In this document: positions 1 through 7,248 of the stretch, in pieces | Layout: each line of letters begins with the position of its first letter | How positions within the stretch are numbered: position 1 is the first letter of the stretch | NCBI GenBank assembly: GCA_002369155.1 | Contig: DFEM01000151.1 | Location: 1 to 7,248 of the forward strand | Length of the DNA: 7,248 bases | Reading direction: 5' to 3' | From: Lachnospiraceae bacterium UBA3802 | GTDB taxonomy: Bacteria; Bacillota; Clostridia; Lachnospirales; Lachnospiraceae | Made by a program: the position numbers and the translations under genes | Notes under the pieces: generated by a model | The model's database searches: none | Seen by the model: only the letters and a program-made list of their open reading frames with translations | What the model was told of the DNA's origin: nothing

Positions 1-846
<846 letters not shown>

Positions 847-866
847 TCCACACATGATTTATTCGT

Positions 867-884
867 GGTTAGTTATCTCTAACC
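867..884 (-). promoter_or_regulatory. Short dyad at the predicted eno transcript 5' end
   Basis: The transcript-sense sequence GGTTAG-AGATAA-CTAACC is a perfect 6-bp inverted repeat with a 6-base loop. It begins seven bases downstream of the predicted -10 box, so it would sit at or within a base or two of the transcript 5' end. It could be a protective 5' hairpin or an operator for a DNA-binding protein. The dyad is seen directly; the role is inference. Confidence 0.45.
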
Positions 885-890
885 GTGTAT

Positions 891-920
891 ATATTATCAC
901 GTCAAAATTAAAAGTGTCAA
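891..920 (-). promoter_or_regulatory. Sigma-A-type promoter of eno
   Basis: On the minus strand a perfect -35 box TTGACA (915-920) is followed by TAATAT (891-896) at 18-bp spacing, or ATAATA (892-897) at 17-bp spacing, in an AT-rich context. Transcription would start near 884, giving a leader of about 108 bases. The -35 box lies 18 bases beyond the stop codon of the upstream ATPase gene. I see no intrinsic terminator between them, so read-through from the transporter operon into eno is possible in addition to this promoter. Confidence 0.75.
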
Positions 921-938
921 TAGTAAGTTTTAACTAAC

Positions 939-2387
939 TCATTTTAATAAAAATGTCTGCGTGCAGGCTCTTTCTATCAATTCCGTATCGTGAGTTACTA
1001 TTATAACAGTCCTGCCTTTTTCCTTGAGACTTTTTAAAATGTCAGAGACCTGGAGCATGTGATAATAATCCAATCCGCTCGTCGGTTCATCAAATAAAAT
1101 GATGTCTCTTCCCGACGCAATCGCGGATGCCACAGCCACTCTCTGCTTCTGTCCGCCCGATAATGATAAAGGATGACGATCGGCAAATTCTTTTAAATCC
1201 AGTGAATCAAGTATCCTTAATGCTTCTTCCTTATCTTCCTTATCCTGTGATATCAATACCTCTTCAAGAACACTGTCGGTAAAAAGCTGATGATTGACAT
1301 CCTGCATGACCATATATATATTCTGACGTCTTTTTCTGTTATTCAAAGTTTCACTGTCTATATCAAGTTTCGCCCTGCATCTTCTCTCCATACCGCAAAG
1401 GCATCTTAAAAACGTTGATTTACCTGCGCCGTTCTCTCCGACTATCGCGATAATCTCTCCCTTGGGAATTTTCATCTCGGGAATATCAAATACCGGCTTT
1501 TCTCCTTTGTAGGAATACTTCATATTTTTTAACACATAATATTCCCTGCTTTTTACATCGTCATTTGATTCATTCTGTGTATTGCAATTATCATCGATTT
1601 GTTTGTTGATTATTACGGTTTCACTATTATCCTGCAGTTTTGTCGGGTCCTTTGCATCGTCGGCCCTTAGTCCCAATCCGTGCAGTTCATCCTTTGAAAG
1701 ACTTCTTATTTCCTCGGATGTAAACTCTTTTTTTATACTTCCTTTTTCCATCAAAAGAGCTCTGGTAATATAAGGGAAAAGATAAGATATCCTGTGTTCC
1801 GCAATAAGAATGGTCTTTCCTTCTTCCTTCCATGCTTCAATCATTTTTTGAAGTTCGCATATTCCTTTATAGTCAAGATTTGCCGAGGGCTCATCAAGTA
1901 TTATTATTTCTATCGGTTCTACCGCAATACTCGCACAAGCAATCTTTTGCTTTTCACCACCTGAAAGTTTGAAAATGCTCCTGTCCATTAAAGCGGACAT
2001 ATCATGTTTATTGACCACACGATTGATGCTTTCTTCTATATTCTCGGGAGACATATTGAAATTCTCGCATCCGAATGCAAGCTCGCTTGTCGTATCAACA
2101 TTAAAAAACTGGCTTCTCGGGTTTTGAAATACCGTACCGACCTTCTTGGATAATTGTCTTAAAGTGCTCCCTGAAACGTCAATATCATTAACCGATATTT
2201 TCCCTTTCAGCTCTCCCTCATAAAAATGAGGAATCAGTCCGTTGACACATCTGACAAGAGTCGACTTGCCGCAGCCCGAAGGACCGCAGACAAGCACAAC
2301 CTCGCCATCATCAACTTTTAAATTTATGTTTGAAAGACTCTCCTCGCCCTTTTTATAAGAAAAGCAAACATTATCAAAAACAATCAT
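939..2387 (-). CDS. ECF transporter energy-coupling ATPase, two ABC domains fused (EcfA1-EcfA2 type)
   Basis: This cytoplasmic ATPase would power the ECF importer formed with the EcfT and S proteins encoded just upstream. The 482-residue protein holds two complete ABC domains. Domain 1 has Walker A GPSGCGKST (35-43), Q-loop VFQNPRSQFF (Gln88), signature LSGGEKQ (141-147), Walker B IIILDEP (Asp165, Glu166) and switch His198. Domain 2 has GENGAGKST (317-325), Q-loop MQDVNHQLF (Gln362), LSGGQKQ (409-415), ILFDEP (Asp433, Glu434) and THD (His466). Both sites therefore look catalytically competent. The domains are joined by a polar linker rich in Asp, Asn and Gln (about 245-280). The frame is open further upstream to 2450, but I chose the ATG at 2387. 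It starts directly on the domain (MIVFDNVCFSY), has GGAAGG eight bases upstream, and overlaps the ecfT stop as ATGA, suggesting translational coupling. Many ECF systems use two separate A genes; fused versions are also well known. Confidence 0.92.
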   Translation of the reverse strand: MIVFDNVCFSYKKGEESLSNINLKVDDGEVVLVCGPSGCGKSTLVRCVNGLIPHFYEGELKGKISVNDIDVSGSTLRQLSKKVGTVFQNPRSQFFNVDTTSELAFGCENFNMSPENIEESINRVVNKHDMSALMDRSIFKLSGGEKQKIACASIAVEPIEIIILDEPSANLDYKGICELQKMIEAWKEEGKTILIAEHRISYLFPYITRALLMEKGSIKKEFTSEEIRSLSKDELHGLGLRADDAKDPTKLQDNSETVIINKQIDDNCNTQNESNDDVKSREYYVLKNMKYSYKGEKPVFDIPEMKIPKGEIIAIVGENGAGKSTFLRCLCGMERRCRAKLDIDSETLNNRKRRQNIYMVMQDVNHQLFTDSVLEEVLISQDKEDKEEALRILDSLDLKEFADRHPLSLSGGQKQRVAVASAIASGRDIILFDEPTSGLDYYHMLQVSDILKSLKEKGRTVIIVTHDTELIERACTQTFLLK

Positions 2388-3103
2388 ACAAAAAACCTTC
2401 CGATTCCCCACCATATAAAGCAGGCAAAGCAAAAAATAATTATGAACCAATCGAATAATCCGAATTTAATTTTCCAGATACAGCTTCTTTTTTTGCCCAC
2501 ATCCAGCCCTCTTGTCATCGCTGCCGCAGACAATTCTTCTCCTATCAGCGAACAGGAAGCAATAAGCGGTACCATACGGTATTCAATCGCCTCTCCCGCT
2601 TTTTTTGCTCCCATCTCAATTCCTCTCATTCTCATGGCATCCGTAATCGATTTGTATTCTTCAGCCACTGTCGGAAAAAATCTGAATATAACGCTTATAG
2701 GTATGGTGAGCTTATCCGTAACATGCAATTTGTTCATGGCCGTTAGAAATTCCGACACTTTGGTTGTCATTACAATATATCTTGCAAGAATGACTGTCGG
2801 TAAAATCTTCGTAAGTATAAAAAGCATTAAAGCAAAAACAGATTCAATCATTGTAAGATCGTGTTGAAGCGCTCTTTGCGCAAAGAAACTGCCGATGTAT
2901 ATCGCAATTGATATCAGTCCCGCTTTCCATTCTTTTTCAACAAACAAAAGAACAACCGGCAAAAATACAAGTATCCAATAAAAAACACTCATCCATTTTT
3001 CCCCTGCCGTTCCGATTACAAATATCGAACTTGTAAAAAGTAACAGCAATTTGGTTCGCGGATCAAGCAGGGAGTGTATGTCTCTGTTTAATTTGTATTC
3101 CAT
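2384..3103 (-). CDS. ecfT: ECF transporter transmembrane coupling protein EcfT
   Basis: EcfT is the membrane scaffold that links the ATPases to the substrate-binding S component. The 239-residue product is mostly hydrophobic, with segments at about 18-33, 38-56, 61-77, 88-112 and 214-237. It has the conserved N-terminal LDPRTKL (13-19). It also has the two Arg-containing coupling motifs typical of EcfT, AMRMRG (156-161) and AMTRG (195-199), in the cytoplasmic helical region that contacts the grooves of the two ATPase domains. The start follows the S-component stop after only two bases and has no clear Shine-Dalgarno sequence, so translation is probably coupled to the upstream gene. The stop overlaps the ATPase start by four bases. 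The order S-T-A in one tight cluster suggests a dedicated (group I) ECF transporter rather than a shared module. Family membership is secure; the substrate is not indicated by this subunit. Confidence 0.92.
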   Translation of the reverse strand: MEYKLNRDIHSLLDPRTKLLLLFTSSIFVIGTAGEKWMSVFYWILVFLPVVLLFVEKEWKAGLISIAIYIGSFFAQRALQHDLTMIESVFALMLFILTKILPTVILARYIVMTTKVSEFLTAMNKLHVTDKLTIPISVIFRFFPTVAEEYKSITDAMRMRGIEMGAKKAGEAIEYRMVPLIASCSLIGEELSAAAMTRGLDVGKKRSCIWKIKFGLFDWFIIIFCFACFIWWGIGRFFV

Positions 3104-3105
3104 GA

Positions 3106-3690
3106 TTATGCAATGCCCGCTTTTTCAAAATGTTTTTTAAGTACTTTGGTACCGATAAAACCTCCGATGATTCCGCATGCGATATCGACTGCCAAAAGAA
3201 CCGGGCACATCCAGGGAGGAAGCATTCTTGTAACCGCATCAATATAATCCTGTCCGAATTTCTGTCTTGTCGCAAAATATGCATCCGCATTAAAGAAAAT
3301 ACCAAAGTAATTTGCCCAGCAGTAAATTCCCGATATGGCATACGCAAGAATTCCTCGCCATTTGCTCTGATAATTGCCTGATCTGTATATTAATTCAGCA
3401 ATAAGTCCCGATACCGTTCCTACCGCCAATGCATAAAAACTCATACCGGTTACCCACATAAGAATTCCCATGAGTACATTCAATATAAGTATCATACCGA
3501 ATTTTTTAACCTTGGTTAAAAACAACATATATGGAATTCCCGTCAAAATGGGTACGAATACAACAAGCAAAACCATCATGATCGGAATAACTCCGGTCAT
3601 TGCCACAGCGCAGCAAATAACTGCGCATATGGCTGTATATATACCTACATTTATCAAATCTTTTGCATTAAGTCTGTTACTTTTTTCCAT
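3106..3690 (-). CDS. ECF transporter S component, Trep_Strep/MptD type; substrate unknown
   Basis: This is the likely substrate-binding membrane subunit of the ECF importer. The 194-residue product has about five to six hydrophobic segments (roughly 13-32, 35-52, 64-81, 84-101, 113-133, 162-180). From memory of the family, its length, the N-terminal KDLINVGIYTA (10-20), the LTKVKKFG motif (58-65) and the basic tail TKVLKKHFEK (181-190) fit the Trep_Strep group (TIGR02185). These are strongly hydrophobic proteins of about 190 residues with a basic motif near the C-terminus, also labelled MptD-family S components. The stretch between the last two helices is rich in aromatic residues (YCWANYFGIFFNADAYF, 123-139) and could contribute to ligand binding. 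It is followed directly by ecfT and the fused ATPase, so the module is complete. The substrate of this S family is not something I can state. The start is supported by AGGAGG nine bases upstream. Confidence 0.85.
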   Translation of the reverse strand: MEKSNRLNAKDLINVGIYTAICAVICCAVAMTGVIPIMMVLLVVFVPILTGIPYMLFLTKVKKFGMILILNVLMGILMWVTGMSFYALAVGTVSGLIAELIYRSGNYQSKWRGILAYAISGIYCWANYFGIFFNADAYFATRQKFGQDYIDAVTRMLPPWMCPVLLAVDIACGIIGGFIGTKVLKKHFEKAGIA

Positions 3691-3699
3691 CTGTAATAT

Positions 3700-3705
3700 C
3701 CTCCT
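3700..3705 (-). promoter_or_regulatory. Ribosome binding site of the S-component gene
   Basis: The minus strand reads AAGGAGG, then nine bases, then the ATG at 3690. This is the strongest ribosome binding site among the five transporter genes. Together with the 72-base spacer, it suggests the ECF module is translated independently of the ABC pair upstream. Confidence 0.85.
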
Positions 3706-3712
3706 TTTTTAT

Positions 3713-3730
3713 TAATACATTTTTGTATTA
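3713..3730 (-). promoter_or_regulatory. AT-rich 18-base dyad ahead of the ECF genes (possible operator or weak hairpin)
   Basis: TAATACA-AAAA-TGTATTA is a perfect 7-bp inverted repeat with a 4-base centre, in the 72-base gap between the second ABC gene and the S-component gene. A weak -35-like TTGGAA lies just upstream, and a -10-like TAATAA overlaps its downstream arm at 16-bp spacing. The dyad would then fill the spacer of an internal promoter. It could be a repressor site or a weak RNA hairpin, and both readings are inference. The stem is all A-T apart from one G-C pair and is a poor terminator candidate. Confidence 0.4.
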
Positions 3731-3762
3731 TTCCAATTCTTCATTTACTGATTTATATCCGA

Positions 3763-5496
3763 TTACATTCTCCAGTTTTGAGAAGCCATCTGCTGCGCAG
3801 TCATACGTTTATATATGCTGTCATAAGTGCTTAATTCTTCGGGTGAACCCTGCTCGGCAACCACACCGTCTTTTAAAACAACTATCTTATTTGCATTGGC
3901 TATGGTTCTCATTCTGTGTGCGATAATCATTACGGTTTTGTTTTTGATAAGTCTTGACAGTGCTTCCTGAATAGCCGTTTCGTTTTCGGCATCAAGAGAA
4001 GCAGTAGCTTCATCAAGAAGAATTATCGGTGCATCCTTAAGGAAAGCTCTCGCGATGGAAATTCTTTGTCGCTCACCGCCTGATAATTCGCTTCCGTTTT
4101 CGCCGATAAACGTATTGTATTTATCAGGAAGCAAATTAACGAATTCTTCGCAATTGGCAAGTCTTGCAGCTTCCATTACTTCTTCGTCCGTAGCCCCGCT
4201 TTTTCCGATTCTGATATTCTCCATAACCGAATTGTTAAAAAGAGTAACATCCTGAAATACAATCGAATATTTTGAAAGCAGAGTTTCCGGATCTATCTCG
4301 GATATGTCCGTACCGCCCAAAGTAATTGTTCCAGTATTAACATCCCAGAATCTGGCCGCAAGTCTTGATATTGTTGTCTTTCCTCCGCCGGAAGGTCCGA
4401 TAAGCGCGGTAACTTCTCCCTGTTTGGCTGTAAAGCTTACATCTTTAAGAACATCCGTGTCATCGGAATATTTGAATCCCACATGGTCAAATACGATATC
4501 ATATCCTTCTGTTTTAAGTTTGTCCGAACCGGTCTGAATCTCATGCGAGAGAACCTCATCAAGTCTTTCGCACTGAATGCCGGTAGCAATAATCGCAGCA
4601 AAGTTTTGAAGTGATATCTCCATGGGTGCATATAATCTTGATACAATCATAAGGAACATGAAAAATGTTAATAAATCTATATCCCCATTGGCGAATAAGA
4701 TGCCGCCCATTATGGCCGTTGTACCGATTCCAAGCTTAAGTACTATCGCTGCGGAATTGACGTATACAGCCATTTTAAGTTCCGTGAACAAAGCAAATTT
4801 TTCAACCTTTTTAATCTTGCCGTCAAGTTCTTCGAGGTAATTTGCTTCATAATTATTGGCTCTTATGTCTCGTATGGACTCAAGGCACTCCTGTATGCCG
4901 TCTGACATATCCAGTTTTACTGCCTGATTCTTTCTGACCGCTCTCTTTTCGGCACCCGAACATGTCAACACAATAATGAATGCAACGGGGATTACCCAGA
5001 AACTTGCAAGCACCATTCTCCAATCAAAGAATATGAACATGCTGATTCCAACCAGACTGACTGAAACAAGTGCTCCGATAAGTTCGGGGATCCAGTGACT
5101 CGATGCCGTCTCAATCATTGCGCAGTCACCCATGATATTGGTTGTAAGATCCGCTATGTTCTTTTTGCCGAAATATGAAAGAGGAAGTTTTCTTAACTTC
5201 TCGGCAATTGCTGTTCTTCTTACACCGCTTTCACGGTATGTTGTTAAAAATGTCGCATTGTACTGAATAAAATTCGTAACTGCTATAATTAACAAAATCA
5301 AAACGGAAGCTATCGCGTAGAAAGGAATTCTGTCTTTGCTTAATCCGTCATTTAATAAATCTTTGATTAATGTATAAAGCACGCCTGCAGGCAGCATTAA
5401 TGCCATGTTTGTAATGGTAACGCAGATACATGCTTTAATCATGTCTTTGGCACCCTGTCTTGAAAGTGCGTATTTATGCTGTAATTTTTCTATCAT
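3763..5496 (-). CDS. ABC half-transporter (membrane domain plus ATPase), second member of a heterodimeric pair
   Basis: This membrane protein of about 577 residues has an exporter-fold transmembrane domain (six helices at about 20-46, 58-78, 135-157, 162-180, 245-270, 276-295) followed by an ATPase domain. The ATPase motifs are Walker A GPSGGGKTT (367-375), Q-loop FQD (Gln415), signature LSGGERQ (471-477), Walker B IILLDE (491-496) with catalytic Glu496, D-loop ASLD (499-502) and switch His527, so this site looks active. It begins one base after the preceding ABC gene. The two probably form a heterodimer. An in-frame GTG at 5505 would lengthen it by three residues but lies inside the apparent ribosome binding site, so I prefer the ATG at 5496 (MIEKLQHKYALSRQGAKD). 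The pair resembles tandem transporters such as YbtPQ and IrtAB, which import iron-metallophore complexes despite an exporter fold. Multidrug or peptide export remains possible. Function is unproven. Confidence 0.88.
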   Translation of the reverse strand: MIEKLQHKYALSRQGAKDMIKACICVTITNMALMLPAGVLYTLIKDLLNDGLSKDRIPFYAIASVLILLIIAVTNFIQYNATFLTTYRESGVRRTAIAEKLRKLPLSYFGKKNIADLTTNIMGDCAMIETASSHWIPELIGALVSVSLVGISMFIFFDWRMVLASFWVIPVAFIIVLTCSGAEKRAVRKNQAVKLDMSDGIQECLESIRDIRANNYEANYLEELDGKIKKVEKFALFTELKMAVYVNSAAIVLKLGIGTTAIMGGILFANGDIDLLTFFMFLMIVSRLYAPMEISLQNFAAIIATGIQCERLDEVLSHEIQTGSDKLKTEGYDIVFDHVGFKYSDDTDVLKDVSFTAKQGEVTALIGPSGGGKTTISRLAARFWDVNTGTITLGGTDISEIDPETLLSKYSIVFQDVTLFNNSVMENIRIGKSGATDEEVMEAARLANCEEFVNLLPDKYNTFIGENGSELSGGERQRISIARAFLKDAPIILLDEATASLDAENETAIQEALSRLIKNKTVMIIAHRMRTIANANKIVVLKDGVVAEQGSPEELSTYDSIYKRMTAQQMASQNWRM

Positions 5497-5497
5497 C

Positions 5498-7234
5498 TTA
5501 TGCACCTACCTTCCATTCAACAGACCTTGAATATTCTTCGAACATGCGCTTATACAATCCGTCTGCCTGCATAAGCTCATCATGTCTGCCCTCTTCCACG
5601 CATTTGCCGTCATCCATTACAAATATCCTGTCTGCATTCTTAACCGTAGACAATCTGTGAGCAATCATGATAAGAGTCTTATCCTTGGACATCTCATCAA
5701 AAGCAGCCTGAACCTTGGTCTCATTATCAGGATCTGCAAAAGCAGTAGCTTCATCCAGAATAAGAATAGGCGCATTTTTAAGTATCGCTCTCGCAATGGT
5801 GATTCTTTGCTGTTCACCGCCGGAAAGGTATGTTCCTTTTTCACCTATGACCGTTTGTATGCCATTAGGAAGTTTTTCAATTATATCCATGCATTGAGCC
5901 TTTTTCAGTGCTTCGATAACTTCTTCCTCGCTCGCATCAGGCTTGCCCATGCGTACATTTTCAAGGATGGATTTTTTTATAAGGCGGCTGTCCTGAAATA
6001 CGAACGATACCTGTTCCATAAGATAAGCCGAGGGCAGGTCTTTTACATTAACTCCTCCTATGCTTATCTCTCCGTCCGTAACGTCAAAGAATCTGACCAG
6101 AAGTTCTGCCATGGTAGTTTTGCCGGAACCTGAAGGTCCCACAAGCGCAACATGTTCCCCCTGCTTAATGGAGAAAGAAACATTATCAAGTGCATTTCTG
6201 GTTGCATCTTTATAACGATAGGTAACATTCTTAACCTCTATACCGAAATTAAGAGGTCTCTCATTTGATTTACCCTCTTTAAGAGGTTCTATTTCCATTA
6301 TCTTGTCAACTCGTTTAAGAGCATCAATCAGATTCATTTCAGCTTCACCCGAATAAGCAATCTTGGTTAATGCAACTGTCACAAGAGGAGTAATAATAAT
6401 GTAGTACATAACATTGAGAATGATTGCATTATCCACGCCGTTTCTTGTGAAAATAAACGAAGCTATTACAAGCGCTGCAAATATTGCATTTATAAAAGTC
6501 ATAAATCCCATCATGGGGAATCTTAACATCAGCGTGTATTCGGTCGTCCATTTTCCGTATCCGTCAATACAGTTTTTAAATCTCTTGAACGAGTGAACGG
6601 TCTGTCCGAATGTTTTAACTACAGGCACTCCCCTTACATATTCGGTAGCCTCCGAACTCATTGTCTCAAGAGCATCCTGGTACTCTTTCATCTTTTTTTG
6701 CATATTGGATCCCATCATAAACATCATGCACGTGAATCCCAAAACAGCAGGTACCATGCATATAAGACCGATTTTCCAGTTAAAAGCAAAAACCAGCACA
6801 AGAAGTCCTACGGGTGTGACGGCAGCAACAGTCTTATCCGCAAGCGTATGAGCGATGTAAGTTTCCGTTGCGGCCGTGGAATCGTTGACAATTCTTCTTA
6901 TTTTTCCCGTTCCGTCTTCATCAAATATTCCGAGAGGCAGAGTCATAATTCTTCTCATAAGTGAACTTCTCATATTAGCCTGAACTCTGAATGCTGATAT
7001 ATGTGTGCAAAGAAGAGCCGCAATATATACAAACAACGCACCGATTATCAATGCTACCGCAAGTATTGCATATGTGGTGATAAGTCCCGGATTATCCCCG
7101 TTAACGGCAACTCTTATTATCTTCCACATCAGATAATACGGAATTAAAGTCATGACAGCGCTTATTGCAGCAAGAAATCTGCCAAGCGTTATCAAATACT
7201 TATGTCCTCCCGCATATTGTCTGATCAATTTCAT
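5498..7234 (-). CDS. ABC half-transporter (membrane domain plus ATPase), first member of a heterodimeric pair
   Basis: This 578-residue protein has six membrane helices (about 13-40, 53-77, 128-150, 153-175, 238-263, 268-290) and a C-terminal ATPase domain. The motifs are Walker A GPSGSGKTT (366-374), Q-loop FQD (Gln414), signature LSGGEQQ (470-476), Walker B ILILDE (490-495) with Glu495, and switch His526. The D-loop is FADPD (499-503) rather than the usual SALD; I associate this variant with YbtQ/IrtB-like members, from memory and not from a search. There is no extra N-terminal siderophore-interacting domain of the kind found on IrtA. The next ABC gene follows after one base, consistent with an obligate partner. 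The start at 7234 gives MKLIRQYAGG, which fits this family, but no Shine-Dalgarno sequence is visible in the 14 bases before the window edge. The frame stays open there, so a start further upstream cannot be fully excluded. Substrate and transport direction are unknown. Confidence 0.88.
   Translation of the reverse strand: MKLIRQYAGGHKYLITLGRFLAAISAVMTLIPYYLMWKIIRVAVNGDNPGLITTYAILAVALIIGALFVYIAALLCTHISAFRVQANMRSSLMRRIMTLPLGIFDEDGTGKIRRIVNDSTAATETYIAHTLADKTVAAVTPVGLLVLVFAFNWKIGLICMVPAVLGFTCMMFMMGSNMQKKMKEYQDALETMSSEATEYVRGVPVVKTFGQTVHSFKRFKNCIDGYGKWTTEYTLMLRFPMMGFMTFINAIFAALVIASFIFTRNGVDNAIILNVMYYIIITPLVTVALTKIAYSGEAEMNLIDALKRVDKIMEIEPLKEGKSNERPLNFGIEVKNVTYRYKDATRNALDNVSFSIKQGEHVALVGPSGSGKTTMAELLVRFFDVTDGEISIGGVNVKDLPSAYLMEQVSFVFQDSRLIKKSILENVRMGKPDASEEEVIEALKKAQCMDIIEKLPNGIQTVIGEKGTYLSGGEQQRITIARAILKNAPILILDEATAFADPDNETKVQAAFDEMSKDKTLIMIAHRLSTVKNADRIFVMDDGKCVEEGRHDELMQADGLYKRMFEEYSRSVEWKVGA
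5503..5511 (-). promoter_or_regulatory. Ribosome binding site that decides the start of the second ABC gene
   Basis: The minus strand reads AGGTAGGTG, then six bases (CATAAG), then the ATG at 5496. The site lies within the last codons of the preceding gene. The alternative GTG start overlaps its final three bases, which makes the ATG the better choice. Confidence 0.65.
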
Positions 7235-7248
7235 ATGATCATATTTTT

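Noticed and set aside
2388..2450. N-terminal 21-residue extension of the fused EcfA
   Set aside because: The extension lies inside the ecfT coding sequence and lacks family similarity. The internal ATG with GGAAGG and the ATGA overlap is a better start.
2442..2867. Plus-strand open frame of 141 codons opposite ecfT
   Set aside because: Its hydrophobic look mirrors the membrane helices of ecfT on the other strand, and it crosses the conserved coupling motifs. No homology is recognised.
3063..3347. Minus-strand open frame of 94 codons overlapping the S-component and EcfT genes
   Set aside because: It is in another frame from both genes, both of which have conserved motifs. It has no recognisable product and no room for independent function.
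3713..3730. CopY or BlaI/MecI-type operator (TACA/TGTA)
   Set aside because: The half-sites TACA and TGTA are present, but their spacing is four bases rather than the short spacing expected for those repressors, and no copper or beta-lactam resistance gene is nearby.
5582..6133. Plus-strand open frame of 183 codons opposite the first ABC gene
   Set aside because: It lies antisense to the conserved ATPase domain, has no recognisable domain, and its composition is what the reverse strand of a coding gene gives. The minus-strand motifs explain the region.

Overview
The window looks like a piece of a low-to-moderate-GC Bacillota genome, most likely Clostridia and possibly Lachnospiraceae. The reasons are AGGAGG-type ribosome binding sites, the style of the enolase, the ECF-type transporter and the compact gene packing. 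This assignment rests on sequence style only, since no database search was possible. All six genes lie on the minus strand, so the window is read from its right end to its left end. There is no rRNA, tRNA, CRISPR array or mobile element that I can see, and no gene-free stretch longer than 162 bases.

Right part (7234 to 3763): two consecutive full-length ABC half-transporters (578 and about 577 residues). Each has an N-terminal six-helix membrane domain and a C-terminal ATPase domain. They are separated by a single base and almost certainly form a heterodimer. They resemble the tandem exporter-fold pairs that include the YbtPQ/IrtAB metallophore importers, but direction and substrate cannot be read from the sequence.

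Middle part (3690 to 939): a complete energy-coupling factor (ECF) importer. It consists of a Trep_Strep/MptD-type substrate-binding S component, an EcfT transmembrane coupling protein and a fused two-domain EcfA ATPase. The three genes are packed with a 2-base gap and a 4-base ATGA overlap. A 72-base AT-rich spacer with a strong ribosome binding site and an 18-base dyad separates this module from the ABC pair. The five genes may form one operon or two adjoining transcription units. The likely theme is uptake of a small organic cofactor or a metal-containing ligand, with both transporters acting on the same or related compounds.

Left part (938 to 1): the first 258 codons of enolase (eno), a glycolytic housekeeping gene, cut by the window edge. 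It has a recognisable sigma-A-type promoter just downstream of the ecfA stop and a roughly 108-base leader. The leader has a small hairpin at its 5' end and a strong 17-bp hairpin just ahead of the ribosome binding site. That structured leader is the least explained feature of the window.
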